A stretch of DNA of 64,000 nucleotides from positions 186,001 to 250,000 of the forward strand of contig OZ248344.1 of the NCBI GenBank assembly GCA_965234645.1, read 5' to 3'. Below are positions 58,151-64,000 of this stretch, in pieces (within the stretch, counting starts at the first letter, position 1; every line of letters starts with the position of its first letter). This DNA is from Rivularia sp965234645 (lineage in GTDB: Bacteria; Cyanobacteriota; Cyanobacteriia; Cyanobacteriales; Nostocaceae). Under the pieces are notes generated by a model. That model saw only the letters and a list, made by a program, of their open reading frames with translations. It was not told the DNA's origin and searched no databases. A program made the translations under genes and the position numbers.

Positions 58151-58519
58151 ATGGAATTACCTCCACTCACCACCGATACAATTTGGGCAATTCTTAAAGA
58201 AGAAATTGACGATACTACCGTTAACCAGTTGGTATGGCATTATCTGGGTTATCGATACGACGATACTACGGGTAAATGGGATGCAAGTGATGTATCCTTA
58301 TATTGGCGATCGCAATATCCAGAACCCCCAGATTTTATCGCCAATCGTCCGCCGACGGTTATGTTAACTCGTTCTATTCCCAAGGAAAATAAACAAATCG
58401 CTAAAGAATTTTTGGGTTTTACTGGTTACAAAATTGGCGAATTTGGTCCCCGGCAAACACGCAGGGCAACCGCTGCAAATTGGCTACTAAGCTATATGAG
58501 AATTAATGGTATCTGTTAA
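58151..58519 (+). CDS. DUF1823 family protein
   Basis: 122 residues from the ATG at 58151 (MELPPLTTDTIWAILKEEIDDTTVNQLVWHYLGYRYD). This is the conserved beginning of the DUF1823 family found in cyanobacteria and chloroplasts. Later WDASDVSLYWRSQYPEPPDFIANRPPTVMLTRSIPKEN and the basic GPRQTRRATAANWLLSYM are family features. Soluble, function unknown. A longer form from a TTG at 58136 lies in a repeat and is not needed. Confidence 0.88.
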   Translation: MELPPLTTDTIWAILKEEIDDTTVNQLVWHYLGYRYDDTTGKWDASDVSLYWRSQYPEPPDFIANRPPTVMLTRSIPKENKQIAKEFLGFTGYKIGEFGPRQTRRATAANWLLSYMRINGIC

Positions 58520-58583
58520 AAATTTAACTGTAAAACATCAAATCAATATATCCTGTAATCTTTGAGCGGGATAAAAGTAGGAG

Positions 58584-60677
58584 TTAGGAATTAGTAAAAA
58601 TTATCTCCCCTCTCATACCCTTTTGGCATTTCAGAGAATCCCGCACCCAAATTTGATAACCACCAATTTCGGTGTGTTGTTTGAAGTTACGATTTTTTAG
58701 CACTATTTCTAATTCTTGTTGCCATTCGAGGTTGGGAGCGGTGACAATTGTACCAATACACCATTTGTCAATTAAGTTTAGGAAACGTGCTTTTATCCTG
58801 TGAGAAATTATAGTTCCTGATATATAGCGAACCGCATCAATTCTACGTGAAACTTCAGTAAGTCCAAAGTCATTTTGTAAGAGGCTCATATACATATTTC
58901 TGACTGAAACAACAGGTGCATGATTGGATATCAACGGTATCCATGTAGATATATCTTCTGCTGCTAAGATGATTGTCTGAGGTGGATTTATCCGATTAAC
59001 TGTTTGAGCAACTGTATACTCAACTGATGGCACTTTAATAGTTGGAAATTTAAGGATCGTTCCATTGTCTTGACGTAAGGTATTTATGGGTAAAAGTGTC
59101 ACGATCGTCAACGATAAAGCAATTAGAAACCCTTGCCGTTGCAACTTGGGAATGATTATGATTATTGACTGAAATACTCCTACAAAAAGAATTGCGAACA
59201 TAGTGGGAATGGGTACCGCCCAAAATATTCGCCAATAAGTTGCACTTGAGGTTACATATTTAGTAATGAATCCAACCAGCCAAGGATTTATTAATACTAG
59301 AAAAAAGCCTAATGGAATCACTAACAAATAGATGCGAACCTTTGGAGAAGTTGAAACTGTCCACGCACACAGAAAAGCCAACATTAATAAATAAAAAATA
59401 GGTTGATTTCCTAAAACTTCATGAAGCGCGTCAGCAACAATGCTTCCCTCCGAAGTAGTAGAAACGACTGCCTCGGAAGTAGGATTTTTGAGACTGACTT
59501 GAGATATCATGCTTTGACGCAATAACAACCCTACCGCAATCAAATAGATAGAAGAAAACAAACCTAATATGATTCGCTTGGTAGATTTGAATGTTGCCTG
59601 CCAGGTTCCTCCTAATGCCAGGATGACACTAAAAGGTGCAACAAATAAAGCGGAAGAACTTATACCTAATGCAGCAATCTGGCTGGCGCATAAAAGTAGC
59701 CAATCAGTTACTTTCCCCTTAGAACCAAAATTCCATGCATATCTAAATATCAGAGGAACCATCAGCGTTACCAAAATTGCCTTTCCCTGATACAATCTCA
59801 CCAAAGAAAAATTCCCGTAGCTTCGGTGTACGTCCCCTAACAACACAAGCAAAGTCAGCACGGTTACAAGTGCCCGCAGCCAGTATTTAGGAACTAGCAA
59901 ACGTAGCAGACAAGCTTGTGCCAAGACAAACAGGACGGCGAAAACAGGTGCAAAAACTACATGGGCAATGAAAATCGGAGATAAACCCGTTAATTTCGCT
60001 GCTATAGCCCAAAATACCTCTAAACTATGCAATTTATAGATAGGTAGTATTAATGGCATATCTGCAAAACCGTGCATTGTATCTTGCCCCAACATCGGAA
60101 TATTAGGAGCATCGAGCAAAGCAACAGGAATGCTCAGAAAAAAAGCATCATCAGCATCAGAGCGGTGAGCAATCATCGTAATTACAGCCCCAATCAAGCA
60201 CAATCCAACTACAGCAGCATTGTGTAGTTTTGAATTAATTGCAGAAATAGAAGTAACCGGGAAGCTAATTAAACGATGATGAAAGTAGGCAACTATAAGG
60301 TAAGCGATCGCAAGCCCCCAAAATAAAATGTATTGTTGGCTGATGGCATAAACTGCGATGATAATTACCCCACATATCAACCAAGCCCAGGCAATTCGGG
60401 TATGAGATAAGCGATCGCAAATAAATTCTTTACTTTGAGTTAAACTAACTGCCTTTGCTTCTTGCTTTCGATTGAGTTTGTTAAATTTCCATAACAAAAA
60501 CACTGAAACAGCACTAAGCGTGAGAATTAAAGGAAATAAATCAAGTAAAAAGGCGAAGCTTTTGTGGTTAAAAATGCAAACATTTGTGAAGATCGTCCAA
60601 ATTGCAGCGAAGAGAATAAATGCAGATAGAATTCTTTCAACGTATTGCCAGAAGAAAATATATTTGATATTAATCAT
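58584..60677 (-). CDS. Large polytopic membrane protein (GT-C-like)
   Basis: 697 residues with about 14 predicted transmembrane helices and a soluble C-terminal domain from residue about 560. In the first large loop, HRSDADDAFFLSIPVALLDAPNIPMLGQDTMHG has an acidic DADD motif like the catalytic loop of GT-C glycosyltransferases. It also resembles the DUF6077-type family, in which LLGDVHRSYGNFSLVRLYQGKAILVT recurs. A role in transferring sugars from a lipid carrier at the membrane is possible; the substrate is unknown. Monocistronic, with 280 bases before ileS on the opposite strand. Confidence 0.72.
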   Translation of the reverse strand: MINIKYIFFWQYVERILSAFILFAAIWTIFTNVCIFNHKSFAFLLDLFPLILTLSAVSVFLLWKFNKLNRKQEAKAVSLTQSKEFICDRLSHTRIAWAWLICGVIIIAVYAISQQYILFWGLAIAYLIVAYFHHRLISFPVTSISAINSKLHNAAVVGLCLIGAVITMIAHRSDADDAFFLSIPVALLDAPNIPMLGQDTMHGFADMPLILPIYKLHSLEVFWAIAAKLTGLSPIFIAHVVFAPVFAVLFVLAQACLLRLLVPKYWLRALVTVLTLLVLLGDVHRSYGNFSLVRLYQGKAILVTLMVPLIFRYAWNFGSKGKVTDWLLLCASQIAALGISSSALFVAPFSVILALGGTWQATFKSTKRIILGLFSSIYLIAVGLLLRQSMISQVSLKNPTSEAVVSTTSEGSIVADALHEVLGNQPIFYLLMLAFLCAWTVSTSPKVRIYLLVIPLGFFLVLINPWLVGFITKYVTSSATYWRIFWAVPIPTMFAILFVGVFQSIIIIIPKLQRQGFLIALSLTIVTLLPINTLRQDNGTILKFPTIKVPSVEYTVAQTVNRINPPQTIILAAEDISTWIPLISNHAPVVSVRNMYMSLLQNDFGLTEVSRRIDAVRYISGTIISHRIKARFLNLIDKWCIGTIVTAPNLEWQQELEIVLKNRNFKQHTEIGGYQIWVRDSLKCQKGMRGEIIFTNS

Positions 60678-60962
60678 GTTGAATTGCTGTTAAATCCGAT
60701 TAATCGGACTTTCTTCTACCTTAGTCTACCTTATTGTCAGTATTTTCAAGGCTGGTAAATTCCTACTTTTCAAATTCTTTTTCCTCAAGTTAAATACTTT
60801 CGGTAAGATTACCGTAATGGGAATTATAAATAAAATGTCGATGTTTTTGAAATCTAAAACCCCCGTCCGCGAATAAATCCCAATTTAAAATCTAAAATTG
60901 CCTTAGTCCCTTTTTCAAGAAGAGACAAGCTACATAATCCAAAATTCAAAATCCAAAATCGA

Positions 60963-63842
60963 ATGACTGAATCAGGAAGCTACAAAGATACAGTAAATTT
61001 ACCTAAAACTAAGTTTGATATGCGGGCAAACGCTACCAAGCGCGAACCCGAAATCCAAAAGTTTTGGGCTGAGAATCAAGTTTACCAACGCCTTTCTCAA
61101 GAGAATCCTGGCGAATTATTTATCCTGCATGACGGACCACCTTACGCAAACGGTTCGCTACATATTGGTCACGCTTTAAATAAAATTCTTAAAGATATTA
61201 TTAACCGCTACAAAATATTACAAGGTCGTAAAATTAATTATGTTCCTGGTTGGGACTGTCACGGTTTGCCGATTGAATTGAAGGTGTTGCAAACCATGAA
61301 GTCTTCGGAAAGGCAGGATTTAACGCCTTTAAAATTGCGACACAAGGCGAAGGAGTTTGCTTTGGAAGCAGTAAACGAACAGCGGGAAAGTTTTAAACGT
61401 TATGGCGTTTGGGGCGATTGGGAGCATCCTTATTTAACTTCTAATCCCCAATACGAAGCAGAGCAAATTGCTGTTTTCGGCGATATGTTTTTGAAGGGTT
61501 ACATTTATCGCGGTTTGAAACCCGTGCATTGGAGTCCGAGTTCCCAAACTGCTTTAGCGGAAGCTGAGTTGGAATATCCCGAAGGACATACTTCACCGAG
61601 TATCTATGCTGCTTTCCCGATGACTAATTTAACGGATGCAGTAAAAGATAAATTATCAGAGTTTTTACCCGATTTGGGTGTAGCAATTTGGACTACTACA
61701 CCTTGGACAATTCCGGGTAATTTAGCTGTAGCGGTGAATCCGGAGCTTAATTATGCTGTGGTGGAAGTTGAGAATTTATCCGTTGTCGATTTTAAATATC
61801 TCATAGTTGCTGCGGATTTAGCGGAACGTCTTTCCGAAACTTTTGGCGCAAAATTAACCGTCAAAGCGACTTTTAAAGGTAAGGATTTAGAAAATTCTAC
61901 TTACCGTCATCCGTTATTTGACAGAGAATCTCCGGTAATTATCGGTGGAGATTACATTACTACAGAATCCGGTACCGGCTTGGTACATACCGCACCCGGT
62001 CACGGTCAAGAAGATTACATCGTGGGACAGCGTTACAATTTACCGATTCTGGCTCCGGTGGATGGAAACGGTAAGTTTACCCAAGAAGCCGGGAAGTTTG
62101 CCGGGTTAAAGGTTGTCGGTACAAATAACCAAATTAGTGAAGGCAATCAAGCAATAATTGATGCTTTGACGGAAGCCAATTCATTAATAAAACACGAACC
62201 CTACGCGCATAAATATCCTTACGATTGGCGAACTAAAAAACCGACGATTTTCCGCGCTACCGAGCAGTGGTTTGCTTCGGTGGAGAAATTCCGCGAAACA
62301 GCACTCGAACAAATCAAATCCGTGCAGTGGATTCCCGCGCAAGGGCAAAATCGAATCACGCCGATGGTTGCAGATAGGAATGATTGGTGTATTTCCCGTC
62401 AGCGGAGTTGGGGTGTACCGATTCCGGTATTTTACGACGAAGAAAGCAACGAGGTGGTATTGAATGAAGAAATTATCAAACACGTTCAAGCTATTATTGC
62501 CGAAAAAGGTTCTGATGCTTGGTGGGAATTGTCCGTAGAAGACTTAATGCCGGAAAAATACCGCAACGACGGCAGAAAGTACCGCAAAGGTACGGACACA
62601 ATGGATGTATGGTTTGATTCCGGTTCTTCTTGGGCATCCGTAGTAGAGCAGCGTCCAGAATTGCGCTATCCCGCCGACGTTTATTTAGAAGGTTCCGATC
62701 AGCACAGGGGTTGGTTCCAATCGAGCTTACTTACCAGCGTCGCGGTTAACGGCATTGCACCTTATAAAATCGTGTTGACTCACGGTTACACTTTAGACGA
62801 GAAAGGTTACAAGCAAAGTAAATCTTTAGGTAACGTAATTGACCCCAGAATAGTTATTGAAGGTGGGAAAAATCAGAAGCAAGAACCCGCTTATGGTGCC
62901 GATGTATTGCGGTTGTGGGTGTCTTCGGTAGATTACACCAACGACGTAGGCATAGGTAAAAATACTCTAAAGCAAATCATGGATATCCGTAACAAGATTC
63001 GCAACACAACGCGCTTCTTACTGGGTAACTTGCATGATTTTAATCCCCAAGATGCAGTAGCCTTCGAGGATTTAGCCGAAATAGACAAATATATGCTGCA
63101 TCGGATGACAGAAGTATTTGCCGAAATTACCCAAGCTTACGAAACCTTTCAATTTTCGCGCTTCTTCCAAGCCGTACAAAATTTCTGCATCGTCGATTTA
63201 TCGAACTTTTATTTAGATGCGGGCAAAGATAGATTGTATATTAGTAGTGAAAATGGATCTCGCCGTCGTAGCACTCAAACGGTAATGCAAATCGCGCTAG
63301 AGAATTTAACAAAGGCGATCGCACCCGTATTGTGTCATATGGCAGAAGACATTTGGCAATTTATCCCCTACGAAACTGCTTATAAATCAGTATTTGAAGC
63401 CGGTTGGTTGCAGTTAGAAGATAAATGGAAAAATCCCGAATTAGTAAAATTATGGGAAAAAATCCGTCAAATCCGCAACGATGTAAATAAGGTATTAGAA
63501 GAAGCCAGAATCGATAAAATGATTGGTTCTTCCTTAGAAGCCAAAGTTTTACTTTATATTAAGGATGAAGAATTGCGAAATGCAGTAAAATCCTTGAACG
63601 ACAGTAACAACGGAGCAGACGAACTCCGCTACTTATTCCTAACATCTCAAGGAGAAATATTAGACGCTCCCGGAGTCGAATGTAAGCACAAATTGCAGAC
63701 AGATAACTGGGAAATTGGAGTCGTAAAAGCAGATGGCGAAAAGTGCGATCGCTGCTGGAATTATTCTACTAAAGTTGGAGAATTTAAAGAACATCCGCTG
63801 TTGTGCGAAAGATGCGTTAGTGCGTTAAAAGGCGAATTCTAA
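60963..63842 (+). CDS. ileS: Isoleucyl-tRNA synthetase
   Basis: 959 residues. Class I motifs: HIGH at 67-70 (YANGSLHIGHALNKILKD), WDCHGLPIELKV, TTPWTIPGNLAVAVNP in the CP1 editing domain, DVWFDSGSSWASV, and the KMSKS-loop in the variant form KGYKQSKSLGN. A C-terminal zinc finger (CDRCW ... CERC) closes the protein. Full length. In the editing domain SVVDFKYLIVAADL is encoded by ATCCGTTGTCGATTTTAAA, which resembles the ATCCGTTGTTAAAA repeat, but this may be chance. Confidence 0.97.
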   Translation: MTESGSYKDTVNLPKTKFDMRANATKREPEIQKFWAENQVYQRLSQENPGELFILHDGPPYANGSLHIGHALNKILKDIINRYKILQGRKINYVPGWDCHGLPIELKVLQTMKSSERQDLTPLKLRHKAKEFALEAVNEQRESFKRYGVWGDWEHPYLTSNPQYEAEQIAVFGDMFLKGYIYRGLKPVHWSPSSQTALAEAELEYPEGHTSPSIYAAFPMTNLTDAVKDKLSEFLPDLGVAIWTTTPWTIPGNLAVAVNPELNYAVVEVENLSVVDFKYLIVAADLAERLSETFGAKLTVKATFKGKDLENSTYRHPLFDRESPVIIGGDYITTESGTGLVHTAPGHGQEDYIVGQRYNLPILAPVDGNGKFTQEAGKFAGLKVVGTNNQISEGNQAIIDALTEANSLIKHEPYAHKYPYDWRTKKPTIFRATEQWFASVEKFRETALEQIKSVQWIPAQGQNRITPMVADRNDWCISRQRSWGVPIPVFYDEESNEVVLNEEIIKHVQAIIAEKGSDAWWELSVEDLMPEKYRNDGRKYRKGTDTMDVWFDSGSSWASVVEQRPELRYPADVYLEGSDQHRGWFQSSLLTSVAVNGIAPYKIVLTHGYTLDEKGYKQSKSLGNVIDPRIVIEGGKNQKQEPAYGADVLRLWVSSVDYTNDVGIGKNTLKQIMDIRNKIRNTTRFLLGNLHDFNPQDAVAFEDLAEIDKYMLHRMTEVFAEITQAYETFQFSRFFQAVQNFCIVDLSNFYLDAGKDRLYISSENGSRRRSTQTVMQIALENLTKAIAPVLCHMAEDIWQFIPYETAYKSVFEAGWLQLEDKWKNPELVKLWEKIRQIRNDVNKVLEEARIDKMIGSSLEAKVLLYIKDEELRNAVKSLNDSNNGADELRYLFLTSQGEILDAPGVECKHKLQTDNWEIGVVKADGEKCDRCWNYSTKVGEFKEHPLLCERCVSALKGEF

Positions 63843-63852
63843 AAATTGTGTA

Positions 63853-63875
63853 GAGACGTTGCAGTGCAACGTCTC
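63853..63875. repeat. Palindromic repeat, family A copy 8
   Basis: GAGACGTTGCA-G-TGCAACGTCTC preceded by GTGTA, 10 bases after the ileS stop. Confidence 0.85.
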
Positions 63876-63933
63876 CGTGTTTGGGGTTGTTAACCGATGT
63901 GTAGCAATCAAAATCCGTTCTCAATTTTCTTTA

Positions 63934-64000
63934 TTAACAACTAAGCAAAGTTGTAAGCATTCCCACCATATAATCAGTCAAATCTTGGTCAATAACAACA
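63934..64000 (-). CDS. C-terminal end of a gene beyond the window
   Basis: The minus strand reads VVIDQDLTDYMVGMLTTLLSC and a TAA at 63934-63936, open to the window edge. The composition looks coding, and convergent orientation with ileS makes sense, but 21 residues are too few to name a family. Confidence 0.35.
   Translation of the reverse strand, partial: VVIDQDLTDYMVGMLTTLLSC

Noticed and set aside
61780..61800. ATCCGTTGTCGATTTTAAA in ileS as a repeat insertion
   Set aside because: Only a short partial match to the ATCCGTTGTTAAAA repeat; the encoded residues fit a normal IleS editing domain.
1..64000. tRNA and rRNA genes
   Set aside because: I looked for tRNA T-arm and CCA-type ends by eye and found none; a covariance search would be needed to exclude them fully.

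Overview
The window reads as chromosome of a filamentous, probably heterocyst-forming cyanobacterium (Nostocales, Calothrix/Rivularia/Nostoc type). Evidence from the sequence: many GCGATCGC-type (HIP1) octamers, heptanucleotide GGAGTTA tandem arrays typical of Nostocales, a ferrochelatase with a C-terminal chlorophyll-binding segment, PxcA, NifJ, a XisH/XisI pair, PEP-CTERM sorting signals and several families of short palindromic dispersed repeats. The assignment below genus level is inference. I recognised no tRNA, rRNA, CRISPR array or intact insertion sequence.

Layout. 0-5 kb: MscS-type channel (cut by the window edge), small envelope proteins, a LapA/degenerate-GGDEF protein and a broken PEP-CTERM gene. 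5-9 kb: nifJ. 9-12.1 kb: accessory patch with a PIN-domain toxin/antitoxin pair, a pentapeptide protein and xisHI, all punctuated by about 70-bp inverted-repeat elements. 12.4-15.3 kb: hyuA-type hydantoinase subunit and a DedA protein. 15.3-21.7 kb: four two-component genes (two REC-containing kinases, a PAS kinase, an Rcp1-like regulator). 22-26 kb: purB, a DUF4126 protein, hemH. 26-31.7 kb: second accessory patch with a methyltransferase relic, MazEF-like pair, shortened NACHT ATPase, nested MITE, aspartic protease, small kinase and a partly duplicated Rpn-type gene. 31.9-36 kb: argJ and gatB, separated by 1.2 kb that carries four tandem small-RNA units. 36-42.6 kb: ion channel, YetF-like protein, broken uma2, a dense cluster of hairpin elements, a lipoprotein and a secreted tyrosinase. 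42.8-46.6 kb: murD and glyS. 46.6-53.9 kb: third accessory patch with BrnTA between 140-bp direct repeats, DUF6745-like protein, second MazEF pair, an orphan DNA methyltransferase, a pentapeptide/NuiA-like fusion protein and a nucleotidyltransferase. 54-64 kb: Ser/Thr kinase, pxcA, acyP, DUF1823, a large membrane protein, ileS, and the end of one more gene.

The strongest unexplained features are: (1) the four-copy array of about 95-nt units on the minus strand between argJ and gatB, each ending in a terminator-like hairpin plus U-run; (2) a 765-residue protein joining a pentapeptide beta-helix to two NuiA-like nuclease-inhibitor-type domains, next to an orphan methyltransferase; and (3) widespread invasion of coding sequence by dispersed repeats. 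They sit in frame inside nifJ (twice), hyuA and murD, they provide the last codons and stop of several genes, and heptamer arrays begin exactly at stop codons reading AGT-TAG. Other repeats have broken genes (uma2) or are nested in one another with a visible target duplication.
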